Source: Nocardia jejuensis NBRC 103114
GTDB taxonomy: Bacteria; Actinomycetota; Actinomycetes; Mycobacteriales; Mycobacteriaceae
Assembly: GCF_001613145.1 (NCBI RefSeq)
Contig: NZ_BDBU01000013.1
Location: 1 to 64,000, forward strand
Length of the DNA stretch: 64,000 nt
Reading direction: 5' to 3'
Positions within the stretch are counted from its first letter, which is position 1, and every line of letters begins with the position of its first letter. Position numbers and translations under genes: made by a program. Shown here in pieces: positions 7,933-16,129 of the stretch. The notes under the pieces were generated by a model. That model was given only the letters and a program-made list of their open reading frames with translations. It did not search any database and had not been told where the DNA came from.

Positions 7933-9171
7933 ATGGCAATCACCGATCTCGAGCGGTACGCGCATCTCAGCGCGCAGGACATCGACAACCTCGGCCACGA
8001 ACTCGATCTGATTCGCCGCGATATCGAAACCTCGCGTGGCCGCAGCGATGCGAACTACATCCATCGCACCATCGCCGCACAGCGGACCCTCGACGCCGTG
8101 GCGCGCCTGGTGATCGCCGCCAGCGGTCATCGCGCGGGCTGGCTCACGGGTGTGGCGGGTCTGGCCCTGGCCAAGAGCATCGAGAACATGGAGATCGGCC
8201 ACAATGTCGGTCACGGCCAATGGGATTGGATGAACGACCCGGAGGTGCACTCGCGCAGCTGGGAGTGGGATATGGCGGGTGTGTCGCGGCAGTGGCGCTA
8301 TTCGCACAACTTCCGCCACCACATGTTCACCAACGTCGTCGGCATGGACGACGATATCGGCTTCGGTGTGCTGCGGGTGACCCGCGATGAACAGTGGCGG
8401 CCCCGATTCCTGCTGCAGCCGCTCCAACATCTGCTGCTGGCAACGACTTTCGAATGGGGCATCGCCCTGCACGGCTTCTACGCCGAACGGGACCGGCACT
8501 CGGACGAGGCCGGCAGGAAGGCCGAGAAGCGCGCGCTGATCGCCAAGATCGCGCGCCAGACCGGCAAGGACTACCTGCTGTTTCCCGCGCTGAGCGGGCG
8601 GCGCTGGCTGCGCACCCTGACCGCGAACGCCGCCGCCAACGCGCTGCGCAATCTCTGGGCGCACGCGGTGATCTTCTGCGGTCATTTCCCCGACGGCGCA
8701 GAGAAATTCACCCCCGCGGTGCTCGAGCACGAGACCGGGTCCGAATGGTATCTGCGCCAGCTGCTCGGCTCCGCGAACTTCGAGGCCGGACCCGTGCTGG
8801 CCTTCCTCAGCGGCAATCTGTGCCACCAGATCGAGCATCATCTGTTCCCGGACCTGCCGAGCAACCGCTACGCGGAGATCGCGGTCCGCGTGCGCGCGCT
8901 GTGCGAGAAATACGATCTGCCCTACACCACCGGTCCGCTCGCCGGTCAGTATCTGCTGGCCCTGCGCACCATCCACAAACTCGCGCTTCCGGACCGGTTC
9001 CTGAGCGCCACCAGCGACGATGCGCCCGAGACCGCGTCCGAGTGCCGCTTCGCACCGGCGCCGAGCACCGGCCCGGTCACCGGTATCCGGCGTGGCCTGC
9101 GAACGGCGTTGCGGGAGTTGCCCGTTCCTCGCCGGACCGGCCGGGTGACCCCGGCCGGTGAGCGGCGTTGA
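7933..9171 (+). CDS. Membrane fatty acid desaturase (DesA3-like acyl-CoA desaturase)
   Basis: A 412-residue membrane-bound di-iron desaturase of the FA_desaturase family, likely introducing a double bond into an acyl-CoA, with M. tuberculosis DesA3 as the nearest well-known type. All histidine boxes are present: GHNVGHGQ (near residue 96), HNFRHHMF (near 126) and the late HQIEHHLFP (near 300), plus conserved NxxxH-type features. GGAAG precedes ATG 7933 by about 6 bases; a TTG two codons earlier is less likely. No reductase partner gene adjoins it. Confidence 0.85.
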   Translation: MAITDLERYAHLSAQDIDNLGHELDLIRRDIETSRGRSDANYIHRTIAAQRTLDAVARLVIAASGHRAGWLTGVAGLALAKSIENMEIGHNVGHGQWDWMNDPEVHSRSWEWDMAGVSRQWRYSHNFRHHMFTNVVGMDDDIGFGVLRVTRDEQWRPRFLLQPLQHLLLATTFEWGIALHGFYAERDRHSDEAGRKAEKRALIAKIARQTGKDYLLFPALSGRRWLRTLTANAAANALRNLWAHAVIFCGHFPDGAEKFTPAVLEHETGSEWYLRQLLGSANFEAGPVLAFLSGNLCHQIEHHLFPDLPSNRYAEIAVRVRALCEKYDLPYTTGPLAGQYLLALRTIHKLALPDRFLSATSDDAPETASECRFAPAPSTGPVTGIRRGLRTALRELPVPRRTGRVTPAGERR

Positions 9172-9198
9172 TCATGATCCGAGCGGCTCGCCCGCTGG

Positions 9199-9996
9199 TC
9201 AGTCGGTGGCGTCCGCCGCGCCTTCGATGAGGTCGGTGACCTCGGCCGGATGCGAGATCATCACGACGTGCGATCCGGCGACCTCGACGGTGTGCGATCC
9301 GGCGCGCTGTGCTTCGAAGCGCTCGAGCGCAGGGCCGAGGGTCTGATCCTCGGTGGCGACCATGGCCCAGGACGGAATGGTCCGCCACGCCGCGGCGGTC
9401 GGCGTGGACACGAACGCGGTGGCGCTGACCGGATGCTGATCCTCGGCCATCTGCGTGGTCCGCTCGACCGGGAGATCGGCGGCGAAGAACTGACGGAACA
9501 GTCCCTTGTCGATGGTCAGGTCGATGCCGCCCTCGGCCAGGGCCGGGCGCAGCGCGATCGGCAGCAGAGTGGGGAAGCGCGCGGTGAGCAAACCGAGGTT
9601 CTCCCCCGCGTCGGGCATGAACGCCGCGATGTACACCAGCGCCTTGACCTTCGGGTTTCCCGCCGCGGCCTGCGAGATGACCGCGCCGCCGTACGAGTGC
9701 CCGGCCAGCACGATCGGGCCGTCGATTCCGTTCAGCACATCGGCGATGGCATCGGCGTCCGAGGCGAGTCCGCGCAGCGGATTCGCCGGAGCCACCACGG
9801 TGTAGCCCGCGTCCCGCAGCTGCTGTGCGACGGCGTTCCAGCTGGAGGGATCGGCGAACGCGCCGTGCACGAGCACGACGGTGGGTCTGGCCGGGGCGGC
9901 GTTCGCGGTGGCGGAGACGACGGGGACCACGGCGATGGATACGGCCGCGGCCGCCGCGAGCGCGGCGCGACTGATTCGGTGACGCGAGCTGGACAT
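9199..9996 (-). CDS. Secreted alpha/beta hydrolase
   Basis: A 265-residue exported hydrolase. A signal peptide (basic start, then AALAAAAAVSIAVVPVVSA, cleavage near ATANAA) precedes an alpha/beta hydrolase fold. The oxyanion segment is VVLVHGAFADPSSW and the nucleophile elbow is GHSYGG (Ser near residue 99). The probable acid is in VATEDQTL and the histidine in GSHVVMISHP. This subgroup resembles salicylate-esterase-like hydrolases often induced by stress. It stops 27 bases from the desaturase stop (convergent). Confidence 0.8.
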   Translation of the reverse strand: MSSSRHRISRAALAAAAAVSIAVVPVVSATANAAPARPTVVLVHGAFADPSSWNAVAQQLRDAGYTVVAPANPLRGLASDADAIADVLNGIDGPIVLAGHSYGGAVISQAAAGNPKVKALVYIAAFMPDAGENLGLLTARFPTLLPIALRPALAEGGIDLTIDKGLFRQFFAADLPVERTTQMAEDQHPVSATAFVSTPTAAAWRTIPSWAMVATEDQTLGPALERFEAQRAGSHTVEVAGSHVVMISHPAEVTDLIEGAADATD

Positions 9997-10039
9997 ATCG
10001 AATTCTCCCTAGGGTGTGAATTGCGTTCCGGCCGAGCAA

Positions 10040-10735
10040 CTATCGAGCGTGCCCGAACTCGACGACGATGCGGGAAACGTCGCCGGGATCGTCCGGGTCG
10101 AACCATACGGGAACCTGGTCACCGACCCGGAAAGGTCGCGCCGGGTACTGCGGTGTCGTGGGTGAGACCCAGCGGGCCACGCCCCGGTCGTCGGTGAATC
10201 GGACCGTCACCGTCGCGAGCTTGGGCGAGGGTGTGCGCGGGAACCGGTCCAGCCCGTCGTCGGTGACAGTTCCGCTGACCCGGACACTCCGGGCGCGCAG
10301 CGCGGCGGCCTCGCTGCGGCGGCGAGCACGCGCCACCGTGGAGATCACCAGCGTGATCACCATGAGCGCGGTGAGCGAGAGCAGTACGCGGCCAACCACG
10401 TTCGACACCCCACCGGCTCCGATCAGCAGCACGCCCGCGGCGAGGGTGGTGCAGGCGAGATACTCGACCGGCCCGACCGCCGTGCGCACCCGCCCGCCGA
10501 TCGCCGTATGCATCCGCCACGCGGTCGTCCCCAGCAGGCCCAGGAACAGCAGCGGCAGCGGCGGAATGAGCCCCAGCAGCCAGATCGGCCGCGCGATCCG
10601 CGCACCCGATATCGCCATCACACCCGCGCACGCGGTTCCCAGTGCGAGAACGACGAACTGCTTGCGCAACGACGGCGCGGACCGGTCAGGGCCCGGCGGG
10701 CGTCGAACGGGCGGGGAGGTGCTCATCTCCCTCAT
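10040..10735 (-). CDS. DUF3592 domain membrane protein
   Basis: A 231-residue protein with four hydrophobic segments (about residues 24-42, 47-63, 86-104 and 110-127) and a C-terminal soluble domain of DUF3592 type, seen in VRVSGTVTDDG, ATVTVRFTDDRG and PVWFDPDDPGD. Function is unknown. Start choice is uncertain: ATG 10735 or ATG 10726, the latter with GAGGGAG immediately before it; the longest frame to 10822 has an atypical Cys/Arg-rich N-terminus and is unlikely. Confidence 0.65.
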   Translation of the reverse strand: MREMSTSPPVRRPPGPDRSAPSLRKQFVVLALGTACAGVMAISGARIARPIWLLGLIPPLPLLFLGLLGTTAWRMHTAIGGRVRTAVGPVEYLACTTLAAGVLLIGAGGVSNVVGRVLLSLTALMVITLVISTVARARRRSEAAALRARSVRVSGTVTDDGLDRFPRTPSPKLATVTVRFTDDRGVARWVSPTTPQYPARPFRVGDQVPVWFDPDDPGDVSRIVVEFGHAR

Positions 10736-10828
10736 CCTGGCAGATCGGACACAGCGAACCGGACACGACGGGCATTCAGGCACCTCCGTCGGCGACCGGC
10801 GCGCTGAGATCCGCCCAGCCACGACCTC

Positions 10829-11497
10829 TTACGAGGTCGGCACCGGAGTGCGTGCGGGAGCGAGGCGCGGCACGCTCGATACCGCGACGGCGATGCGCGC
10901 GATGCTGGCCAGCGCGCCCAGGGCCACCGGCAGCACGACCAGATCACGCGAATCCAGCATGAGCAGGACCACCAGGGTGAGCAGCAATGTCGCGTCGATG
11001 AACACCGATACCGTTGCGGTGACCAGCAATGCCTTGGCCGCCAAGCGAGTCGGGATCCGGACCAGCCGCACGAGCCGGCCGGTGGAGGCGATCGCCGTGG
11101 CGGTGAAGGGCACTCCGATGACCACCGCGACCGCCATGAGCACGAGCCCCGCGATCGTCAACCACCTCGGTACCGCACAGAAGGATCCCAGCAGCGCCGC
11201 TCCACCCCACAGCACGCCGATGACCGGACCCATCGTGGTGAAGGCGCAGGCGTAGCGGTGGATCCGCTTGGACGAGAGCACCGGCGCGAACTCCGCGGCG
11301 ATCACCCGAGCGCCGCCGAACTCCTCGACGGCGGCGATTCTGGACTGCGACAGGGAAAGGCCTTGCGCGCGATGATGATCCACCGCGTCCTGCAATCCGT
11401 CGCCGATCTCGGCGAGGATGGCCCGGCGTTCGGACCAGGTGCCCGTCAGGCGAGTGTTCAGGTCATCGAGATAGTCGTCGATCACACTGCGGGACAT
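10829..11497 (-). CDS. HAAS-domain membrane protein paired with PadR
   Basis: A 222-residue protein. The N-terminal 75 residues form a helical HAAS/DUF1700-like domain (VIDDYLDDLNTRLTG, RRAILAEIGDGLQDAVDHH, AVEEFGGARVIAAEFAP), followed by four or five hydrophobic segments. HAAS proteins are commonly encoded beside PadR regulators and are thought to tether or modulate them. Its start overlaps the padR stop by 16 bp, so the two are translationally coupled. Precise role is not known. Confidence 0.75.
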   Translation of the reverse strand: MSRSVIDDYLDDLNTRLTGTWSERRAILAEIGDGLQDAVDHHRAQGLSLSQSRIAAVEEFGGARVIAAEFAPVLSSKRIHRYACAFTTMGPVIGVLWGGAALLGSFCAVPRWLTIAGLVLMAVAVVIGVPFTATAIASTGRLVRLVRIPTRLAAKALLVTATVSVFIDATLLLTLVVLLMLDSRDLVVLPVALGALASIARIAVAVSSVPRLAPARTPVPTS

Positions 11498-11835
11498 GGC
11501 TCTTCCCCCATTCCGGCGTTCCCCTCCATGAGCGCCCCGACCGCCGCGACGAAATCCCGCCAGGACGCGCGCTCCACCCCGAGCCGCCGATGCCCGGCCG
11601 AGCTCAGAGTATAGGTGCGCCGCTGCCTGCCGCCCCCGCTCGACCACGCGCCATCGATGAGACCCGCCTGCTCCAGACGATGCAGCGCCGGATAGATGGT
11701 GCCCTTGGGCAGGTCGAATCGACCACCGGTGCGAGTGCGCAACGCCTCCATGACGCCGTAGCCGTGGCACGGGCCGTCGGCGAGCACGGCCAGAATCATG
11801 CCGTCCAGGTGTCCCTTCAGCACTTCTGCGCTCAT
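11482..11835 (-). CDS. PadR family transcriptional regulator
   Basis: A 117-residue winged-helix repressor. The family pattern is clear: LDGMILAVLADGPCHGYGVMEALRT, then KGTIYPALHRLEQAGLID with the wing GGGRQRRTYTLSSAG. It has the short C-terminal helix of PadR subfamily 2. ATG 11835 is preferred over the upstream TTG at 11844, which lies inside the operator. It likely represses itself and the divergent lipoprotein-ABC operon through the two operators at 11836-11900. Confidence 0.85.
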   Translation of the reverse strand: MSAEVLKGHLDGMILAVLADGPCHGYGVMEALRTRTGGRFDLPKGTIYPALHRLEQAGLIDGAWSSGGGRQRRTYTLSSAGHRRLGVERASWRDFVAAVGALMEGNAGMGEEPCPAV

Positions 11836-11900
11836 GGGTAGCAAGCCTACCCTTCGAGCGAAATGTGGCCTAGCCTATGGATAGCGTCCCTACCCATAGG
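11836..11900. promoter_or_regulatory. Two matching PadR operators in a divergent promoter
   Basis: Site 1 (11836-11852) is GGGTAG-CAAGC-CTACCC. Site 2 (11874-11900) has arms CCTATGGATAG and CTACCCATAGG around CGTCC, pairing 10 of 11 bases, with the same core GGxTAG-N5-CTACCC. Centres are about 43 bp apart, four turns. Site 1 abuts the padR start codon; the right arm of site 2 runs into the TAGGAGG ribosome site of the lipoprotein gene. One regulator could therefore shut both directions. Confidence 0.7.
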
Positions 11901-11909
11901 AGGTCTTCG

Positions 11910-12572
11910 GTGCGCTGTAGAACTGCGAGCGCTCTGGTCGCGCTCACCGTGGCCGGTGTGCTCACCGGCTGCGCCGACGGATCGGGCGGACTGCCCGATG
12001 CCGCGCTGATGATGCGCGATGCCGCGATCTCCGCCGGCGCGATGGGTTCCGCGCATGTGGCCCTGCGAGCGCAGGGCGCGGTGCCCGGTTTCCCGCTGCG
12101 CGGTCTCGACGCCGACGTGTTCGCGCGCGACGGCGGGAGCGCGAGCGGCACCGCGACGCTGCCGACCGGATCGGAGACTCCGTTCCTCGCCCGGCAGGGC
12201 ACGCTGTTCAGCAGATCCGAGAACGGCACGCTGATCCCGATGCCGTCCGGATTCCCCAGTCCGAGCGCCATGATCGGGCGCGACGGCGGGCTGGCCACCC
12301 TGTTGCGCTCGCTCCGCGATCCGGAAACCGTTGGGCGCGAACAGTTCACCGGCATCGACGCGTTCAAGATCGAGGCCGTGGTACCCGCCGACTCGCTCAC
12401 CGCGGTGCTGCCCGGCGTCCGCGAGGACGCGAGGCTCACCGTCTGGGTGCGCGTGCGCGGGGCGCATCTCCCGCTCCAGAGCACACTGAGCTTCCCGAAG
12501 CATCCCGACGCTCAGCTCACCGTCGCGGTCTCACGGCCGCATTCGACCCCCGAACCGGGCAACCCATCGTGA
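11910..12572 (+). CDS. LprG/LppX-type (LprAFG family) lipoprotein
   Basis: A 220-residue exported lipoprotein. The signal peptide ends in lipobox LTGC (Cys near residue 21). The mature part resembles LprA/LprF/LprG/LppX proteins, beta-alpha folds with a lipid-binding pocket that carry triacylated lipids in mycobacteria; supporting stretches are GREQFTGIDAFKIEAVVP and LTVWVRVRGAHLPLQ. GTG 11910 is chosen because TAGGAGG lies 6 bases upstream. It overlaps the ABC ATPase gene by 4 bp (GTGA), so it is probably the substrate-handling partner of that exporter. Confidence 0.75.
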   Translation: MRCRTASALVALTVAGVLTGCADGSGGLPDAALMMRDAAISAGAMGSAHVALRAQGAVPGFPLRGLDADVFARDGGSASGTATLPTGSETPFLARQGTLFSRSENGTLIPMPSGFPSPSAMIGRDGGLATLLRSLRDPETVGREQFTGIDAFKIEAVVPADSLTAVLPGVREDARLTVWVRVRGAHLPLQSTLSFPKHPDAQLTVAVSRPHSTPEPGNPS

Positions 12573-13327
12573 AGGATCCCGACATGACAGACAGCGCGAT
12601 CGATGTGCTGAACCTGAGCGTCAGCCGCGGTAAGCAGGAGATCCTGCGCGAGATCGGCTTCGCGCTGGCGCCCGGCAGCGTCACCGGGCTGCTGGGCCCC
12701 AGCGGCTCGGGCAAGACGACCCTGCTGCGGGCCATCGTCGGCGTGCAGCGCATCCGCTCCGGCAGCGTCACCGTGCTGGGCCTGCCCGCCGGGACCGCCG
12801 AGCTGCGCAGACGCGTCGGCTATGTGACACAGCAGCCTTCGGTCTACGGCGATCTGACGATCCGCCAGAACGCACGCTACTTCGCCAAGATCCAGGGCAC
12901 CGGCGCGACGGCCGCCGACCAGGCGATTCGCGATGTCGGACTGGCCGATATCGCCGACCGGATGGTCGATGACCTGTCCGGCGGGCAACGCGCCCGGGTG
13001 TCGCTGGCCTGCGCACTGCTCGCGCATCCCGATGTGCTGATCCTGGACGAGCCGACCGTCGGACTCGATCCGGTACTGCGCCGCGATATCTGGGCCCAAT
13101 TCCACGCGCTCGCCGCGACGGGCGTCACGCTGCTGGTGTCGAGCCATGTCATGGACGAGGCCGACCGCTGCGAACGCCTGCTCCTGCTGCGTGACGGGCG
13201 GCTGCTCGCCGACGAGACCCCCGCCGATCTGCGTGCCGCCACCGGCGCACAGGATCTCGAGGAGGCGTTCCTGCGACTCATCCTGCAGCGGACCGACACC
13301 GACGACGACCGAAAGGTGCTCGCCTGA
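12569..13327 (+). CDS. ABC transporter ATP-binding protein
   Basis: A 252-residue ATPase of the ABC-2 (drug/lipid exporter) type. Walker A is GPSGSGKTT (near residue 45), the Q-loop lies in VTQQPSVYGDLTI, the signature is LSGGQRARVS (near 137), and Walker B is VLILDEPTVGLDP. The switch His is in SSHVMDEADRCE. Start GTG 12569 overlaps the lipoprotein stop; ATG 12584 is an alternative. It works with the permease that follows. Confidence 0.9.
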   Translation: MKDPDMTDSAIDVLNLSVSRGKQEILREIGFALAPGSVTGLLGPSGSGKTTLLRAIVGVQRIRSGSVTVLGLPAGTAELRRRVGYVTQQPSVYGDLTIRQNARYFAKIQGTGATAADQAIRDVGLADIADRMVDDLSGGQRARVSLACALLAHPDVLILDEPTVGLDPVLRRDIWAQFHALAATGVTLLVSSHVMDEADRCERLLLLRDGRLLADETPADLRAATGAQDLEEAFLRLILQRTDTDDDRKVLA

Positions 13328-14064
13328 TGTCTGTTTCACTGACCTTCGCCACCACCGCGCGCGTGCTCACCCAGGTCCGGCACGATCGGCGCACCATTGC
13401 GCTGGTCATCACCGTCCCCAGTCTGCTGCTGGCACTGCTGCGGTTCATCTTCGTCGATCGCCTCGACATCTTCGATCAGATCGGCCTGATGCTGCTGGGC
13501 ATCTTCCCCTTCACCTCGATGTTCCTGATCACCAGCGTCGCCATGCTGCGCGAACGGGTCAGCGGCACGCTCGAACGCCTGCTGAGCACTCCCCTGCACA
13601 AACTCGATCTGCTCTTCGGCTATGCCATCGCCTTCGCGGCGCTGGCGGCCGTACAGGCCTGTGTCGCGTGCGCCGTCGCCTACGGCCTGCTCGGTCTGCG
13701 CACGCAGGGCAATATCGCCACGGTCCTGCTGATCGCGGTCTCCACGGCGATTCTCGGGTGTTGCACCGGACTTCTGACCAGTGCTTTCGCCCGCACGGAA
13801 TTCCAGGCGCTGCAGTTCATGCCCGCGATCGTGTTCCCGCAGATCCTGCTGTGCGGGTTGATCTGGCCACGCGAGGAGATGTCCACCGTCCTGCAGATCG
13901 CGAGCGATGCGATGCCGTTGCGCTACGCCGCCGATGCCATGGCCGAGGTCGGCACGTTTCCGCTGCCGACCACCCGGTTGTGGCTGGATCTGCTCGTCCT
14001 CGGATTGTTCGCCGTGGCAACGCTTTTCGGTGGCGCGGCCACACTGCGACGCCAAAGCCGCTGA
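13327..14064 (+). CDS. ABC-2 type transporter permease
   Basis: A 245-residue permease with six hydrophobic segments, typical of ABC-2 exporters. Characteristic features are the amphipathic region with RERVSGTLERLLSTPL before helix 3 and QALQFMPAIVFPQILLCG between helices 4 and 5. The start codon shares one base with the ATPase stop (TGATG), so the pair is coupled. With the lipoprotein it forms a three-gene export unit under PadR control. Substrate is unknown; drug or envelope lipid export are the usual options. Confidence 0.85.
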   Translation: MSVSLTFATTARVLTQVRHDRRTIALVITVPSLLLALLRFIFVDRLDIFDQIGLMLLGIFPFTSMFLITSVAMLRERVSGTLERLLSTPLHKLDLLFGYAIAFAALAAVQACVACAVAYGLLGLRTQGNIATVLLIAVSTAILGCCTGLLTSAFARTEFQALQFMPAIVFPQILLCGLIWPREEMSTVLQIASDAMPLRYAADAMAEVGTFPLPTTRLWLDLLVLGLFAVATLFGGAATLRRQSR

Positions 14065-14072
14065 CCCACAGT

Positions 14073-14102
14073 GAGCGTCGCCCCACCGCGGGGGCGACGC
14101 TC
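14073..14102. terminator. Bidirectional terminator between convergent genes
   Basis: A perfect 12-bp stem, GAGCGTCGCCCC / GGGGCGACGCTC, with a 6-base loop (ACCGCG), fills the 39-base gap between the permease stop at 14064 and the soxR stop at 14104. It can serve both strands; there is no long T tract. Confidence 0.7.
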
Positions 14103-14103
14103 G

Positions 14104-14565
14104 CTACTCGTCACCCTCGGGGTGCAGGAGTCGCTGCGGGCCCGCACCCCGCGCGCCGAGGCTGTCGGCCGGATTCAGGACGTAGCAGCGGCGCAGCGAC
14201 AGGCATCCGCATCCGATGCAGTCGGTGAGTTCGTGCTGCAGCTGCTCGATCTCCCTGCGCCGCGCCTCGAGGTGATCGCTCCAGCGCCGGGAGATCCGAT
14301 CCCAGTCGCGTTTGCCGGGCATCCGGTCCTCCGGCAGGCTCGCGAACACCTCCGCCACTTCGATCAGCGGTATGCCCAGGCGTTTGGCGAACAGCACCAG
14401 CGACAGCCGGCGCAGGACATGACGCGGGTAGCGCCGCTGATTCCCCGAGGTGCGCACCGACGAGATCAGGCCCTGCTCCTCGTAGAAGCGCACGGCCGAG
14501 GTCGCGACGCCCGCGCGCTCCGCGAGTTCCCCGATGGTCAGCAGATCTGTGGGTGTCTGACTCAT
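14104..14565 (-). CDS. soxR: Redox-sensing transcriptional activator SoxR
   Basis: A 153-residue MerR-family regulator. The HTH is in LTIGELAERAGVATSAVRFYEEQGL. After a dimerisation helix comes the SoxR [2Fe-2S] motif C-x2-C-x-C-x5-C at C116, C119, C121 and C127 (text CIGCGCLSLRRC). In actinobacteria SoxR senses redox-cycling compounds and controls exporters and oxidoreductases, with no SoxS. Here it is divergent from an MFS pump across a SoxR box, which fits that role. Confidence 0.92.
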   Translation of the reverse strand: MSQTPTDLLTIGELAERAGVATSAVRFYEEQGLISSVRTSGNQRRYPRHVLRRLSLVLFAKRLGIPLIEVAEVFASLPEDRMPGKRDWDRISRRWSDHLEARRREIEQLQHELTDCIGCGCLSLRRCYVLNPADSLGARGAGPQRLLHPEGDE

Positions 14566-14575
14566 GACCGCTCTC

Positions 14576-14606
14576 TTGACTTCAAGTTCACTTGAAGTTC
14601 TAGCCT
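14576..14606 (+). promoter_or_regulatory. SoxR box in a MerR-type promoter
   Basis: A perfect 20-base palindrome, ACTTCAAGT-TC-ACTTGAAGT (14579-14598), lies between -35 TTGACT (14576-14581) and -10 TAGCCT (14601-14606). The 19-bp spacer is the over-long spacing that MerR-family activators correct by untwisting DNA. The predicted transcription start is at or within a few bases of the GTG at 14615, so the pump mRNA is probably leaderless; no ribosome site is visible. Confidence 0.85.
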
Positions 14607-14614
14607 AGCGAACT

Positions 14615-16075
14615 GTGAGCGCTACTTCATCGAATGACACCGCGACGACGGAAGATACGCCCGATACCCACGGCGGCGAGCCCAGCGGCGGATGGTCCGA
14701 ACTGTTCTCGGGACGCTACCTGGCCTCGGTGTCGATCCTGGCCGGCGGCGTGGCGCTGTACGCCATGAATCTGTACTTCACCGCCGCCCTGATGCCCTCG
14801 ATCGTCGGCGAAATCGGCGGCGAGAAGTACTACGCCTGGGTGGCGACCGCCTTCCTGATGGCCGCGGTGATCGCGTCCATGCTGGTCAGCCGAGTGCTCG
14901 GCAGTTGGGGCGCGGCCAGAGCCTACGGCACCGGCTTCCTGGTCTTCGCCACCGGCGCCGCGATCAACGCCGCGAGCCCGAGTATGGAACTGCTCATCGC
15001 GGGCCGGGTCGTGCAGGGTCTCGGCGGCGGCCTGCTCGCCGGACTCGGCTATGCGGTGATCAGAACCGCACTGCCGCAACACCTCTGGGGCCGCGCCGCC
15101 GGCCTGGTCTCGGCCATGTGGGGCGTGGGCACGCTGATCGGTCCGGCGCTGGGCGGCGTGTTCGCCGAGCTGGGCCGCTGGCGCTGGGCCTACGCCCTGC
15201 TGCTGGCAGTGGCGTTGATCCTGGCCGCGCTGACCCGGCGGGCACTGCCTCGCGAGTCCGGGGGCACGGCCGACCGCTCGCCCGTCCCGGTGCTGTCGCT
15301 GGTGCTGCTGACGCTGGCGGCGAGCGCGTTCAGCCTGAGTTCGACCGTCCCGCAAGGACTCTCGACCATCATCGCCTTGGCCATCGGCGTCCTGCTGCTC
15401 GCGGCGTTCGTGGTCGCGGAGATCAGGGGCTCGGTGCGGGTGCTCCCCCGGCTCACCTACACCCGGGGCAATCCCCTCAAGTGGATCTATCTCACCGTCG
15501 CGGCACTGTGCGCGGGGGTGATGACGGAGAACTTCGTGCCGCTGTTCGGTCAGGATCTGGGCGGACTGACGCCACTGGTCGCGGGGCTGCTGGGCGCGGC
15601 GCTCTCGGTCGGGTGGGTGCTGGCCCAGCTCGTCAGTGTCGGGCTGTCCCCGCGCGGCGCGCATCGTGCGATCCGGATCGCACCCCTGCTGCTGACCGGC
15701 GGGCTCGTGGCCTACGCGCTCCTGCAGTCGGATGGGGCTCCCGGGCCGCTCGTGATCGTCTGGGCACTGGTGCTGTTCGTCGCGGGCGCCGGCATCGGTC
15801 TGGCCTTCCCGCATCTGAGTGTGGCCGCGATGAGCAGCACCACCGATCCCGCCGAGGGCGCGAAGGCAGCCGCCGCGCTGAACACCACCCAGCTGATCTC
15901 CTATGCGGTGACCTCGGCTATCGCGGGCACTCTCATCCGGCTGGGCGACGCCTCGCTGGTCGACTCGGCCCGCATCATGACCCTCGGCATCGCCGTGCTG
16001 ACCGCACTGGGCATCGCCACCGCGGTCCTGGCAACGCGCGGACGGCCGACATCCCCGCGCGTGCGCACGCACTGA
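14615..16075 (+). CDS. MFS multidrug transporter under SoxR control
   Basis: A 486-residue major facilitator with about 14 helices (DHA2-like drug:proton antiporter). Motif A-like text is weak, but the motif C-type GVGTLIGPALGGVFAELG and the RVVQGLGGGLLAGLGYAVI segment are typical. A polar 30-residue N-terminus (Thr/Asp-rich) precedes the first helix. It likely exports redox-active or toxic small molecules when SoxR is oxidised. GTG 14615 is the start given the promoter position. Confidence 0.85.
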   Translation: MSATSSNDTATTEDTPDTHGGEPSGGWSELFSGRYLASVSILAGGVALYAMNLYFTAALMPSIVGEIGGEKYYAWVATAFLMAAVIASMLVSRVLGSWGAARAYGTGFLVFATGAAINAASPSMELLIAGRVVQGLGGGLLAGLGYAVIRTALPQHLWGRAAGLVSAMWGVGTLIGPALGGVFAELGRWRWAYALLLAVALILAALTRRALPRESGGTADRSPVPVLSLVLLTLAASAFSLSSTVPQGLSTIIALAIGVLLLAAFVVAEIRGSVRVLPRLTYTRGNPLKWIYLTVAALCAGVMTENFVPLFGQDLGGLTPLVAGLLGAALSVGWVLAQLVSVGLSPRGAHRAIRIAPLLLTGGLVAYALLQSDGAPGPLVIVWALVLFVAGAGIGLAFPHLSVAAMSSTTDPAEGAKAAAALNTTQLISYAVTSAIAGTLIRLGDASLVDSARIMTLGIAVLTALGIATAVLATRGRPTSPRVRTH

Positions 16076-16094
16076 CGACGTGAGCGGGGGGCGA

Positions 16095-16129
16095 CGAAGT
16101 CATTACTTCGGCTGAGGGTTTTCCCTTAG
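16095..16129 (+). terminator. Tandem hairpins after the MFS gene
   Basis: CGAAGT-CATT-ACTTCG (16095-16110) is followed directly by CTGAGGG-TTTT-CCCTTAG (16112-16129, one G-T pair). Twenty bases after the MFS stop, they probably terminate or stabilise its transcript. Confidence 0.5.

Noticed and set aside
7261..8976. A 571-codon minus-strand frame spanning the desaturase and part of the DUF1206 gene
   Set aside because: It crosses two genes with strong family motifs in other frames, and its own text shows no domain.
14627..16072. A 481-codon open frame antisense to the SoxR-controlled MFS gene
   Set aside because: Composition is His/Gln/Arg/Gly-rich shadow text; the sense frame has clear membrane helices and transporter motifs.
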